The position numbers and the translations under genes were made by a program. From contig OZ244877.1 of the NCBI GenBank assembly GCA_965221145.1, positions 3,844,001 through 3,908,000 on the forward strand: a stretch of 64,000 nucleotides of DNA, in the 5' to 3' direction. Below, one piece after another: positions 6,902-16,052 of the stretch. How positions within the stretch are numbered: the stretch's first letter is position 1; the number at the start of each line of letters is the position of its first letter. Below the pieces are notes generated by a model. It saw nothing but the letters and a program-made list of their open reading frames with translations, did not search any database and was not told the origin of the DNA. The stretch is from Bin5 sp965221145 (GTDB lineage: Bacteria > Chloroflexota > Anaerolineae > Caldilineales > Caldilineaceae).

Positions 6902-8583
6902 CGGGGGATCTCTTCCCAGTACAGGCGGAAAATTCGGCGGCTGCGGTCGGTGATCCGCACGCTGTCAGCGATCTGATGTCCTCCAACCCAGACGATTTCG
7001 GCGTCATCAAGGAGGATAGGCCAGCCGCGGCGCAGGTAGCGAGGGACCTTACGATCGGTAAAATAGTCGGTCAGAGCTTTGCCATGCCCTCCCAGACCCA
7101 GCGGCGCAAATCGCTGGCCCGGCAGGGGCGCGCTGAGCGTAAGATGCTGCACGCTATCGGCGTCAATATATGCCTCCCAGCGAGAGAGATGCGAAGGCCA
7201 ACTCTGCGGTAGATCCGCCCGGGCCAATAGTTCGCCGCGCAGCGTCCAGGCATTCACTGCGATCTCCCCAGGCACAGGCAGCCTGCTGACGCCATCGCGG
7301 GAACGCCAATTGCAGTCCAAGTAGGGATGATCCGCAACGAACGGCGCGGCGTCCCGACTGTGCAGGCTGAAGCTGTCCTGGGCGCGAGTCAGCACCAGAT
7401 CGGCAACCCAACTATAGGGGCCGCCGGCGCGGTCATCGTCCATGAGAGATTGGCGAAGGCGTTCGACCAGATCGTAACCGAGGCGCGCCGGGGATAGTCC
7501 CAAGCAAAGCCCGGCGGCTCGCAGGGTCGCCCGTTGATCGGCAACGCCCAGCGCACGAAAGGCAGACAGGGCGAAAATCTGTCTGGCGGACTGGGCGGGC
7601 GGCGTAGTTGGAGAAGTGTGGCGTGGGTTCTCATGCTCCTCTTTCCGATTCATGCTTTCCTCGCCCCGCCGCGTTGTGCGTAATGCCTGGCGCGTGTGCG
7701 AATCAGCCCGTTGCGCTTCGGCAGCGAGGAGCGAAGCTGTTCGACAGAGGGAAGCGACGATCTGCGGGTTGACCTCCTGCAAACGGGGCAGGATTTCGTG
7801 CCGCACGCGATTGCGCACGAACGTCCGATCCTGATTGGATGGGTCTTCACGCCAGGGGATATTGTGCTGCTTAAGATACTGGATGATCTCTGTACGCGAG
7901 ACGCCGAGTAGTGGACGGACGACACGCACGCCGGTCACGGGCCGATCGTCAACAATCAGCGGTCGAACCGGCCGCATTCCGGCCAGTCCATCCAGACCGC
8001 TGCCTCGAATCAGGTTCATCAGCACCGTTTCCGCCTGATCATTTGCCGTATGCGCCACCGCGACCTCCACCAGGCTGCCATCAATCTGATGGTCGATGGC
8101 GACTTGGGCCAGAAACTTATAGCGTGCCCGGCGGGCGGCCGCCTCCAGATTGCCCTCTTGGGCCAGCGCGCCCGGTGACAACGCGGTAGTTGCCAAAGGC
8201 AATCTCCAGCGGGTAGCCATCTCGGCGACAAAACGGGCGTCCTCCGCAGACTCCGGGCGCAGGCCGTGATCAAGGTGTGCCACGACCAGATGAAGTGACC
8301 AGTCGGCGCGCATCCGCGTGAGCAGGTGCAGGAGGGTTACGCTGTCTGCGCCGCCGCTCACCGCGACAATGACCGTGGTGGGCGGGCTGTCCTCCTGTGG
8401 AGACGCCGGGAAAATACCATCGTGCGCCCGCGTTTGCCTGAGCAGGTCGAACAGACGTCGGTCGATCTCCGACGGCGATCCCTCAGACAATGGCGGTCGT
8501 CCCGCGCCGTGGCGGCCTGCGGCTTCCGGTTTGCGAGCCTCTTTCGGCGGTTGAACTGGAACGAATTGTTCCCGTTTTGACAT
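6898..8583 (-). CDS. tilS: tRNA(Ile)-lysidine synthase
   Basis: This 561-residue enzyme attaches lysine to C34 of the tRNA-Ile that reads AUA, an essential step in decoding. The N-terminal ATP-pyrophosphatase P-loop is SGGADS at residues 76-81, followed by LVVAHLDHGLRPES, the TAHTANDQAETVLMNLIRGSGLDGLAGM block and the NIPWREDPSNQD motif. The C-terminal TilS substrate-binding domain is present (LPGQRFAPLGLGGHGKALTDYFTDRKVPR). The protein has an extra N-terminal stretch of about 60 residues and a low-complexity linker near residue 300. The ATG at 8583 is preferred over an upstream TTG at 8646; neither has a strong ribosome site. Confidence 0.92.
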   Translation of the reverse strand: MSKREQFVPVQPPKEARKPEAAGRHGAGRPPLSEGSPSEIDRRLFDLLRQTRAHDGIFPASPQEDSPPTTVIVAVSGGADSVTLLHLLTRMRADWSLHLVVAHLDHGLRPESAEDARFVAEMATRWRLPLATTALSPGALAQEGNLEAAARRARYKFLAQVAIDHQIDGSLVEVAVAHTANDQAETVLMNLIRGSGLDGLAGMRPVRPLIVDDRPVTGVRVVRPLLGVSRTEIIQYLKQHNIPWREDPSNQDRTFVRNRVRHEILPRLQEVNPQIVASLCRTASLLAAEAQRADSHTRQALRTTRRGEESMNRKEEHENPRHTSPTTPPAQSARQIFALSAFRALGVADQRATLRAAGLCLGLSPARLGYDLVERLRQSLMDDDRAGGPYSWVADLVLTRAQDSFSLHSRDAAPFVADHPYLDCNWRSRDGVSRLPVPGEIAVNAWTLRGELLARADLPQSWPSHLSRWEAYIDADSVQHLTLSAPLPGQRFAPLGLGGHGKALTDYFTDRKVPRYLRRGWPILLDDAEIVWVGGHQIADSVRITDRSRRIFRLYWEEIPR

Positions 8584-8994
8584 GAGAAAGTTTTTATCAG
8601 AATGTTGTCGAAAAGCAGTTGTTCTTCCAGAGCCGAAAACGAACAAAGACCGGTCCCCGCATCATGACGATCTGCCAGTTACCAGAAAGACAGATCAGAC
8701 ACAATTATTGCCCTCGCCACTTTCTTTGCGACCACTTTCTTTCTGTGGCCCTTGACATAGCACATCCTGATCGGCAACGGTCATCGGCGCTATCAGGAGT
8801 TCAGCCTAAGCATAGCGGACGGTGGCAGTCTTTAGCAAGATGAATTGCAAAACGAAGCGGATAGTTCGACATCGTTGTTTTATCTCTTTTGCGGCTATGG
8901 TATACTGGTTCGGCAGACCGTTCATCGTTACGGCAACGAGGGGTTACCGGTCTACTACCTAACCAACGACAGATGAAATGGAGATGTCCCGAGA
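8584..8994. other. Divergent intergenic region tilS / mreB
   Basis: This 411-bp region separates the divergent genes tilS and mreB. I see the extended -10 promoter for mreB near 8899-8906 and no convincing gene or RNA. The part nearest tilS is less structured. Confidence 0.5.
8876..8906 (+). promoter_or_regulatory. Promoter upstream of mreB (extended -10)
   Basis: TATACT at 8901-8906 is preceded by TGG, giving an extended -10 (TGnTATACT). The T-rich stretch at 8876-8889 (TTGTTTTATC) provides a weak, slightly distant -35. It would give a leader of about 80 nt before the GTG of mreB. Confidence 0.5.
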
Positions 8995-10065
8995 GTGTCA
9001 AACCCGTTAGACTGGTTGTTGGGGCTTTTTTCACTCGATATTGGCATTGACCTGGGCACAGCCAATACCTTGGTTCATGTGAAAGGCCGGGGGGTCATCA
9101 TTGACGAACCTTCTGTGGTCGCCATCGACATCTCGTCGAAACGGCGTAACAAGGTAAAGGCAATCGGTCAAGAGGCCAAGGAGATGGTTGGTCGAACCCC
9201 AAGCCACATCGTTGCCAAGCGCCCACTCCAAGACGGCGTTATTTCCGACTTTGAAGAGACGGAGGAAATGATCCACGCATTCATAGGCAAGGTTCATGGC
9301 AAACGGGCATTTGGTACGGCACGCCCGCGCGTTGTGATCGGCATCCCGTCCGGGGCAACCGAGGTGGAGAAGCGAGCCGTTCGAGATGCGACAGTGAGCG
9401 CAGGCGCAAGGGAGGCCGGTCTGGTGGAGGAGCCGATGGCGGCTGCAATTGGCTCCGGGCTGCCGGTCACAGAATCGATCGGCTCAATGATTGTCGATAT
9501 TGGCGGCGGCACGACCGAAGTAGCAGTGATTTCGATGGGCGGTATCGTTCTTTGCCGCTCGATCCGCGTAGCCGGCGACGAGATGAACGAAGACATTATC
9601 AATTACAGCCGGCAGAAGTACAACTTGCTGATCGGCGAACGGATGGCCGAGCGCGCAAAAATAGAAATCGGCTCCGCCTATCCGCTTGAACACGAACGGA
9701 CGATGATTATCCGGGGGCGCAACCTGATCACGGGGCTGCCGGAGGCAATAGAAGTCAGTTCAGTAGAAATCAGAGAGGCGCTGACCGGCTCCGTCGACGT
9801 AATCGTCGATGCCGTCAAAGATACGTTGGATGAAACGCCCCCGGAGCTTGTGGCAGACTTGATGGAGCATGGCATCGTGCTGGCAGGCGGGGGCGCATTG
9901 TTGCAGGGGTTGGCCCAGCGCATCCAGGACGAAAACCGTATGCACGTCTATGTAGCCGACAACCCGCTCTCCTCGGTCGTGTTGGGGACGGGCATGATTC
10001 TGGAAAAGCCGGAGCACTACGCGGAAACGCTTACGACAATGCAGCGCAAGACCACAATCAGGTAG
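8995..10065 (+). CDS. mreB: Rod shape-determining protein MreB
   Basis: This 356-residue actin-like ATPase polymerises under the membrane and guides cell-wall synthesis along the cell body. Phosphate 1 motif GIDLGTANTLV is near residue 17, phosphate 2 motif IVDIGGGTTEVAVI near 166, and the adenosine motif GIVLAGGGALL near 295, all as in MreB. The N-terminal segment NPLDWLLGLFS is amphipathic and is likely the membrane-binding element. The GTG start at 8995 follows a GGAG about 11 nt upstream. It begins the shape cluster mreB-mreC-mreD-PBP2-minC-minD-rodA, all on the plus strand. Confidence 0.96.
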   Translation: MSNPLDWLLGLFSLDIGIDLGTANTLVHVKGRGVIIDEPSVVAIDISSKRRNKVKAIGQEAKEMVGRTPSHIVAKRPLQDGVISDFEETEEMIHAFIGKVHGKRAFGTARPRVVIGIPSGATEVEKRAVRDATVSAGAREAGLVEEPMAAAIGSGLPVTESIGSMIVDIGGGTTEVAVISMGGIVLCRSIRVAGDEMNEDIINYSRQKYNLLIGERMAERAKIEIGSAYPLEHERTMIIRGRNLITGLPEAIEVSSVEIREALTGSVDVIVDAVKDTLDETPPELVADLMEHGIVLAGGGALLQGLAQRIQDENRMHVYVADNPLSSVVLGTGMILEKPEHYAETLTTMQRKTTIR

Positions 10066-10137
10066 ATTCTCAGGGTCCCGTTTTCGGTTATTGGTTGCCA
10101 AGTCGCGGCGTTCACTGAAAACTGATTGCTGAAAACC

Positions 10138-11034
10138 ATGAAAGATCAACGCGGCTGGAGTGGCGCCAACTTTGCCCTCAAGCTCACAATTCTGGCGCTG
10201 ACGGCTGTCCTGCTGTTAGCCTTGCAACAGACCGGTCGCCTGGGAACCGTTGAAGGTTTGGTCACATTGGTGACCGCGCCGGGTCAATCCGGGTTATCGA
10301 CCCTGACCAATCGCCTTTCCCATTCGCTGTCGAATCTGAGGAATTACCGCAACCTCCAGCAGCGGGTCACCGAATTAGAAAGCATCACGCAGAGCCTGAT
10401 CGTTGAAAACCTGCGCTTGAAAGAGGTGGAGCGGGAGAATCAGCGCCTGCGCGAACTGTTGGCGTTCGCCGAAACCAAGCCCAGCTTCGAGTTTCGGGGC
10501 GGGCAGATTATCGCCCGCGTGATCGGCCAGAACTCGACCAATTTCCTGAATTTCGCGATGATCGATCTCGGCTCTCGGCATGGCATCAGAGTCGGGATGC
10601 CGGTCGTGGACGAGCAAAGCCTGGTAGGTCGTATCAACTCCGTCACGGCTACGACCTCGAAAGTGCTACTGATCACCGACTCATCCAGCACAGTCAACGC
10701 CATTCTGCAGGCCAGCCGATTGACCGGCATCATCAATGGCGCGCCCGGCTCGCATCCGGTGATGGGCTTCATCCCTCAGGGCACTGAAGTCGGGGTGGGC
10801 GAGGTTGTGCTCACCTCCGGGATGGGAGGCAACTTCCCCAAGGGGATACCGATCGGACAGGTCGTGGACGTGCGGCAAAGGGATGTCAACGTATTTCAGG
10901 AGGCGGTGGTGCGACCGACGGCAAACTTTGGCCGGTTGGAGTTCGTGATGGTGATTACCAACTACGATCCCTTTGAGTTTGTGCCGTCTCTGGATACATT
11001 GCCGGAGCCAGCCGGAGAGACGAGTGAGGAGTGA
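10138..11034 (+). CDS. mreC: Rod shape-determining protein MreC
   Basis: This 298-residue protein is anchored by one N-terminal membrane segment (about residues 13-27) and has a periplasmic or extracellular coiled coil (about 65-105, rich in Leu and Glu) followed by the two-lobed beta-barrel domain that contacts PBP2. Typical MreC sequences are visible: ARVIGQNSTNFLNFAMIDLG, GMPVVDEQSLVGRI, VLLITDSSSTVNAILQ and VLTSGMGGNFPKGIPIG. The ATG at 10138 is chosen; the in-frame TTG 12 nt upstream is less likely. The stop overlaps the GTG start of mreD by 11 bp. Confidence 0.93.
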   Translation: MKDQRGWSGANFALKLTILALTAVLLLALQQTGRLGTVEGLVTLVTAPGQSGLSTLTNRLSHSLSNLRNYRNLQQRVTELESITQSLIVENLRLKEVERENQRLRELLAFAETKPSFEFRGGQIIARVIGQNSTNFLNFAMIDLGSRHGIRVGMPVVDEQSLVGRINSVTATTSKVLLITDSSSTVNAILQASRLTGIINGAPGSHPVMGFIPQGTEVGVGEVVLTSGMGGNFPKGIPIGQVVDVRQRDVNVFQEAVVRPTANFGRLEFVMVITNYDPFEFVPSLDTLPEPAGETSEE

Positions 11035-11587
11035 ACCTGCGAGGAGCGAGCGGCGTTCTCTCTCTACTTTCTCTTCCCCAATCTCTCCTCGCGGTTGGGG
11101 CGCCTCGTGGGCATTCGTTCCTCTTTTGGGTGCGGCGGCGATATTTCAGGTTGTCGTCGTCCCAAAGTTGGCGGTGGGCGGCGTTTACCCGGATCTGATC
11201 CTGTTGATCGTAATTGCCAGGTCGCTCATCACGGGCAGGCGCGGCGCAGTCGCGTGGGGATTTGTCGGCGGACTGTGGATGGACATCCTCAGCGGCGGCG
11301 CGATGGGCGCTTCCAGTCTGGCGCTGATGGCGACTGTTTTACTGACCGGGTTTGGTCACCGAGCAATTTTTCGCCGCCACTTCTTCGTGCCCTCCGTCGC
11401 GGCGCTGTCGGGCAGCTTTGTATTCTCGCTCGTCTACGTGGCAATCCTGACAGCTGTCGGATACCGGTTCCAACCTGACTTGCTGGTTACAGAGTTGATC
11501 CTCCCGGTCGTCCTTTACAATGGCGCTGTCATGCTTCTGGCGACGCCGCTTCTGAATCGCTTGCCCGAGCAAGCGGACTATTCATAA
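11024..11587 (+). CDS. mreD: Rod shape-determining protein MreD
   Basis: This 187-residue integral membrane protein is the MreD component of the elongation machinery. The GTG at 11024 is chosen because GGAGA precedes it and it overlaps the mreC stop; an in-frame ATG at 10973 would lie well inside mreC. The first 25 residues are Ser/Arg-rich, followed by five hydrophobic segments. The family-typical YPDLILLIVIARSL and AWGFVGGLWMDILSGGAMGASSLAL region are present. It is coupled to mreC and followed by PBP2 after 81 bp. Confidence 0.88.
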   Translation: MRSEPARSERRSLSTFSSPISPRGWGASWAFVPLLGAAAIFQVVVVPKLAVGGVYPDLILLIVIARSLITGRRGAVAWGFVGGLWMDILSGGAMGASSLALMATVLLTGFGHRAIFRRHFFVPSVAALSGSFVFSLVYVAILTAVGYRFQPDLLVTELILPVVLYNGAVMLLATPLLNRLPEQADYS

Positions 11588-11668
11588 ATTACAGTAGCCG
11601 GTTTCCAGCGATCAGTGACCAATAGCTCCGCTGATGGCCAGGATTTCTCCGGCCACTGTTCACGAATT

Positions 11669-13828
11669 ATGAGTGAACGTGCGACACGCACGGCAACTTC
11701 TACCTCAATAATTGTCCGCCTGACGTTGCTGGCAACCTTTCTCGTGTTCTGTGGGCGCCTGTATGCGTTGCAGATCGTGCGCGGCGCCACCTATCAAGAA
11801 CAGGCGGATGTCAACCGGTTGCGCCAGATCGACCTATACGCGCCGCGCGGCGTCATCTACGATCGCAACGGCGAAATCCTGGCTCGCAATCGCCCCAGCT
11901 TTGTCATCGCCGTCATTCCGGTCGACCTGCCCGCGGACGATCTTACCACATCGGTAGATGAGCAGCGCATCGCGCTCGAACGATTGCTGGCGGTACTGGG
12001 AGCGGATACAGATGCGGAGATGGCGATACGCATTGCCGAAGTGATGTTCTTGCACCTGGGGCGAGAAGACTTCAAGAACACGGTTGAATCCGCAGGAATC
12101 ACCCTTTCCTTCCGCCTTGTCAACCTGGAGACTTTGCAGAATGACGAAGAGGGACGCGAAATCCTGGTTGAAGAGCCGACGTTGATCCCTGATCTCTCAG
12201 AACCGCTCCCGGTCGGCGGGCTGCTGGCGCTCCTGGAACGGGCTGTGGCCCTGGGATCGCAAGGAAGTTCATACAAACCGATCTCCGTCCTCGATCTGGT
12301 GGACCGCGAGCAGGCGTTCCAGGTGGCGGAGGAGACCTACCAGTTACGGGGTGTCCATGTTCTGCAGAAACCTGTGCGCGAATATCCCTACCGAGAGCTG
12401 GCAGGGCATATACTGGGCTTTCTGGGACCGATCCCCAAGCTGGCGGCAGACGATTACAAGGCCAGAGGCTATGAAGATCCGAACGAGTCAGTCGGCTTGA
12501 ACGGATTGGAGTACACCTACCAGGACGAACTGCGCGGCCTGCCTGGTCAGAAACTCGTCGAAGTGGACATTCTGGGCCGGGAGAATCGAACGATAGGCAC
12601 AGTGCGGGAACCCGAACCCGGTCTGAACCTGAATCTGAGTCTGGATATCCATCTGCAAGAGGTGATGAACAACGCCCTCGCCTTCCAATTGGAAAGAACC
12701 GGCGCGCCGCACGGTGTAGCTTTGGCGATGGATCCACGCAATGGGGCCATGCTGGGCCTGGTCAGCCTGCCCAGCTATGACAATAACATCTTCTCCGAAG
12801 GGTTGGGCGAAGAGTATAAGGCGCTGGAAGTGGAGGACGACACGCAACGTCCGCTGTACAATTACGCAATCGGAGGTCTCTACCCGCCTGGCTCTACATT
12901 CAAGCTGGTCACCGCCACAGCCGCACTGGCCGAACAAGTGATCGACCCATATACGACGCTTGTCGATCGGGGGCCTATCTCTCTGCCCAACTATTTCTTC
13001 CCCAACGATCCCACCCAGGCCCAGAAATTTGTCAGTTGGAATCACAAGCTGAACATCCTACACGGCCCCATGACAATTGTTGAGGGAATCGGCCTTTCCA
13101 ACGACATTTTCTTCTACTATCTGGGTGGCGGGTACCCGAATTATATGGACGGGTTAGGCAGCGAACGCCTCGCCAAGTGGATGCGGCTGTACGGCTATGG
13201 CGAACTGACCGGAATCGATCTGCCCGGCGAAGTAAAGGCAATTGTCCCCGACGAACAGCGGAAGAGGTGGACCAAAGCGGAATCCTGGACGACCGGCGAC
13301 AGCTACAACATGGCGATCGGCCAGGGAGATGTCCTCGGTACGCCGATGCAGGTTCTTGTCAGCACAGCGGCCGTCGCCAACGGCGGCTATGTGGTCAAGC
13401 CCCAATTCGTACAGGATATGGTTGACGCGCAGAACAGGATGCAGTGGCAGTATGAGCCGGTCATGCAAGAGCGGCTGCCTGTGGATCCATCCCTGCTGGC
13501 CTTCGTGCAGAAAGGGATGTGGCATGCGGTCAATGGCCCCGCAGGAACGTCACCCAACAGCCGCGTGGACGGGATTGTCGTTGCGGGCAAAACCGGAACG
13601 GCAGAGTTCTGCGCGTATGATGATGAAATCCAAGACTGCGCCGACCGGGATCACGAAGGCAACTTGCCGTTCCACGCCTGGTACACGGCCTATGCCCCCT
13701 ACGAGGATCCGGAAATCGTGGTAACAGTTTTCGTTTACTCTGGCGGTGAAGGATCGACCACGTCCATTCCTGTCGCCCAAGAGATTCTCAACGCCTATTT
13801 TCATGGAGTCCCGGCAGACGAACCCTGA
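11669..13828 (+). CDS. mrdA: Penicillin-binding protein 2 (peptidoglycan transpeptidase)
   Basis: This 719-residue class B PBP cross-links peptidoglycan during elongation together with RodA and MreC. One N-terminal membrane segment (about 15-35) precedes the dimerisation domain with RGVIYDRNGEILARN near residue 68 and the ELAGHILGFLGPI region. The transpeptidase domain carries the active-site Ser in STFK (S409), the SxN motif in LSND and the KTG triad at 641-643 (AGKTGTAEF). The ATG at 11669 is preferred to a GTG at 11615, which would add 18 polar residues before the anchor; neither has a clear ribosome site. The family length is matched, with a longer pedestal region (about 110-180). Confidence 0.94.
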   Translation: MSERATRTATSTSIIVRLTLLATFLVFCGRLYALQIVRGATYQEQADVNRLRQIDLYAPRGVIYDRNGEILARNRPSFVIAVIPVDLPADDLTTSVDEQRIALERLLAVLGADTDAEMAIRIAEVMFLHLGREDFKNTVESAGITLSFRLVNLETLQNDEEGREILVEEPTLIPDLSEPLPVGGLLALLERAVALGSQGSSYKPISVLDLVDREQAFQVAEETYQLRGVHVLQKPVREYPYRELAGHILGFLGPIPKLAADDYKARGYEDPNESVGLNGLEYTYQDELRGLPGQKLVEVDILGRENRTIGTVREPEPGLNLNLSLDIHLQEVMNNALAFQLERTGAPHGVALAMDPRNGAMLGLVSLPSYDNNIFSEGLGEEYKALEVEDDTQRPLYNYAIGGLYPPGSTFKLVTATAALAEQVIDPYTTLVDRGPISLPNYFFPNDPTQAQKFVSWNHKLNILHGPMTIVEGIGLSNDIFFYYLGGGYPNYMDGLGSERLAKWMRLYGYGELTGIDLPGEVKAIVPDEQRKRWTKAESWTTGDSYNMAIGQGDVLGTPMQVLVSTAAVANGGYVVKPQFVQDMVDAQNRMQWQYEPVMQERLPVDPSLLAFVQKGMWHAVNGPAGTSPNSRVDGIVVAGKTGTAEFCAYDDEIQDCADRDHEGNLPFHAWYTAYAPYEDPEIVVTVFVYSGGEGSTTSIPVAQEILNAYFHGVPADEP

Positions 13829-14086
13829 TGTGGGCCGACGCCGGATGGCCCGTTTGTACGCGAGCGCCGGTCGGCAGTTCCGAAGATTCCGTGCTCAAAA
13901 TGCACTGTGTTGTTCTTAGTTTCTGGTTCTCAGCTATTGGTTTATAGTATTTGTCAGGACTGTTCGCTGAACATCGACATTTCTACTCTATATCTAGGGA
14001 ATCCCCCGCGTATCGGTCAGCAATGAAGAGTTGGAAGCTGACTACAGGAAATTGCTGTTGAATCCCATGAACCGTGGTCCAGAATC

Positions 14087-15106
14087 ATGAGTGTACGCAT
14101 CAAGGGACGAGGAGACATAACCGTCGTCGATGTAGCTGACGAGCAAGGCGCATGGAGAGAAATTGTAAGCTACGTCGTCAGACATATCTCGAAGGCCCAA
14201 GGCTTCTTCCGTGACGAACGTCTGGCGCTTGCCATTGGCGACCGGAGGATCACCGCCGCGGATCTTCAGATGATTGACGAAGCGTTGAAAGGTCAGAACA
14301 TCGCTGTTGTGGCACTGCATACCAGCAACGCCGCCTCCTACCAACTGGCCACGCAGTTGGGTTTGGAAACTGTTTGGGAGGGAAGGGAGCCTCCCCCGGT
14401 GATGAATCAGACGGAGCGGGGCCTGGCAGGCGCTCCCAGTTCTTTCTCCTTTCTCTCCTCTCAATTTGACCGCCGACACACATTGGGAGCTAGTGAGGAG
14501 CGCAATCCGCTCGTCGCCGATGGCCGCAGACCGCCCATTGCCGAACAGCGGCAACACGCTGCCGGCTATCCTCAATCTGCAGCGCCTCGGCAAGAAGCGT
14601 CGGAATCCGCAGCGCGGTGGGGGAACGACGTCACCGAGGAGCCTCCCCAAGCGGACAAGGATTTTCCAGGCCCGGAGAGCGCCCCGCCCGAAGATGAGCA
14701 GGCAGCGGTCACGCCGTGGGGAGATGATTCGGCAGAGGAGTCGGACTCCCCGCCGTATGTTTACCGCGGCACCCTACGATCCGGCCAATCATGCACACAT
14801 ACGGGCACAGTTGTCGTATTGGGCGATGTCAACCCCGGCGCGCAGGTCATCAGCGGCGGCGATGTGTTGGTGTGGGGTCGTCTGCGGGGTATCGTGCATG
14901 CAGGCGCCAAGGGGGACGCGCGCGCCATCGTGGCCGCGCTGGACTTTGAACCGGTGCAGTTGCGGATCGCCGGCTACATTGCCATGACCCCAAAAGGCGC
15001 ATCAAACAACCCCGGCTACTGGTTTTGGAAGCGTGAGAGCAGCGGCAAGCCCGAAGTGGCCAGGGTCATTGACAAACAGATCTTCGTGGATCCCTGGGAT
15101 GCGTAA
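14087..15106 (+). CDS. minC: Septum site-determining protein MinC
   Basis: This 339-residue protein is the division inhibitor that blocks FtsZ assembly away from midcell. The N-terminal domain (about 1-105) has the MinC alpha/beta pattern with FRDERLALAIGDRRI. A long, Pro/Glu/Ala-rich linker (about 106-222) follows, much longer than usual. The C-terminal beta-helix (about 225-325) is canonical: YRGTLRSGQSC, GTVVVLGDVNPGAQVISGGD, VWGRLRGIVHAGAKGD. The C-terminus (NPGYWFWKRESSGKPEVARV) adds a tail. It lies 259 bp after PBP2 and 153 bp before minD; both gaps contain the degenerate ACTG-type intergenic repeats. Confidence 0.92.
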   Translation: MSVRIKGRGDITVVDVADEQGAWREIVSYVVRHISKAQGFFRDERLALAIGDRRITAADLQMIDEALKGQNIAVVALHTSNAASYQLATQLGLETVWEGREPPPVMNQTERGLAGAPSSFSFLSSQFDRRHTLGASEERNPLVADGRRPPIAEQRQHAAGYPQSAAPRQEASESAARWGNDVTEEPPQADKDFPGPESAPPEDEQAAVTPWGDDSAEESDSPPYVYRGTLRSGQSCTHTGTVVVLGDVNPGAQVISGGDVLVWGRLRGIVHAGAKGDARAIVAALDFEPVQLRIAGYIAMTPKGASNNPGYWFWKRESSGKPEVARVIDKQIFVDPWDA

Positions 15107-15259
15107 CCGCAGTGGCCCATGGCCAGCGAATCGTGATCAGTTGTCAGAAGGCGAAAAGACCCGCCCTATGTCGTCGCTGCGTTTCGCCCACGTCTCAATG
15201 CGGGCGCTGGCACTGACCGCTCGCCACTGGCCGCAAGCCACCAGCCACTGGAAACTATC
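15107..15259 (+). repeat. Intergenic degenerate CAGTGG/CCACTGG repeats between minC and minD
   Basis: This gap carries short degenerate words of the type GTGATCAGTTGTCAG, CACTGACC, CGCCACTGGCC and AGCCACTGG. The same style of sequence recurs in other gaps of the window (10066-10137, 18700-18785, 20236-20303, 30712-30778, 36465-36500). It looks like a genome-specific filler repeat and not a gene. Confidence 0.5.
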
Positions 15260-16048
15260 ATGGGCGTTGTCCTGACCTTGACTTCCGGCAAAGGCGGCGT
15301 GGGCAAGACGACAACCACTGCCAACTTGGGCACGGCCTTGGCGATGGCGGGTCAACGGGTCATCGTGGTTGACGCCGACATCGGCCTGCGCAATCTGGAC
15401 ATTGTCATGGGTCTGGAAAGCCGTGTCGTCAACAATCTGGTGGATGTGATCGAAGGCCGCTGCCCCCTCCATGAGTCCCTGGTGCGGGACAAGCGTGTGG
15501 ACGAGTTATATCTCTTGCCGAGTTCCCAGACCCGCGACAAGACGGCTATCGCGCCCGATCAGATGATGACTTTGTGTGAGGAGTTGCGGTCTATCGCCGA
15601 TTTTGTGCTGGTGGACTCGCCCGCCGGGATTGAATTGGGATTCCAGAACGCGATCGCAGCCGCTTCAGAAGTGATTATCGTGACCACCCCGGAGGTCAGT
15701 GCGCTGCGGGACGCCGACAAAGTCATCTATCTGCTTGAGCGTGATATGGACATTCGGGCGCGGCTCGTCATCAATCGGTACAACCCCCGTCTCGTGCGGC
15801 GGAAAGAGATGATCACGCGCAAGGACATTTTGAGCATCCTGAGCATCGACCTGCTCGGTATCGTGCCGGAGGATGATGAGATCATCGTTTCGGCGAACAA
15901 GGGCTGGCCCGTAGCCCTGGAACGCAAGAAATACGTCAGCCGCGCCTACCACAACATCGCCCAACGATTACTCGGCTACAACGTCCCGTTGATCCACTTC
16001 AAGGAGATCAGTTGGCCGGAGCGGCTACGGCGTCTTATTGGCTTGTAA
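15260..16048 (+). CDS. minD: Septum site-determining protein MinD
   Basis: This 262-residue P-loop ATPase binds the membrane and recruits MinC. The deviant Walker A GKGGVGKTT is at residues 10-18, switch I follows in the DADIGLRNLD block, and Walker B is FVLVDSPAG. The C-terminus ends in a basic amphipathic stretch (WPERLRRLIGL) that acts as the membrane-targeting helix. Upstream minC fits the classical pair, but the downstream gene is rodA; no minE-like ORF is present between them or elsewhere in the window. Confidence 0.95.
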   Translation: MGVVLTLTSGKGGVGKTTTTANLGTALAMAGQRVIVVDADIGLRNLDIVMGLESRVVNNLVDVIEGRCPLHESLVRDKRVDELYLLPSSQTRDKTAIAPDQMMTLCEELRSIADFVLVDSPAGIELGFQNAIAAASEVIIVTTPEVSALRDADKVIYLLERDMDIRARLVINRYNPRLVRRKEMITRKDILSILSIDLLGIVPEDDEIIVSANKGWPVALERKKYVSRAYHNIAQRLLGYNVPLIHFKEISWPERLRRLIGL

Positions 16049-16052
16049 ACCG

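Noticed and set aside
8647..8994. tRNA or riboswitch upstream of mreB
   Set aside because: I could not find a cloverleaf or a known riboswitch core.
13829..14086. Terminator hairpin after PBP2 (GCCGAC with GTCGGC)
   Set aside because: Only six base pairs with a long loop and no T-run; not convincing.
15033..15275. Small ORF spanning the minC-minD gap
   Set aside because: It overlaps both the minC end and the degenerate repeat, and has no ribosome site.
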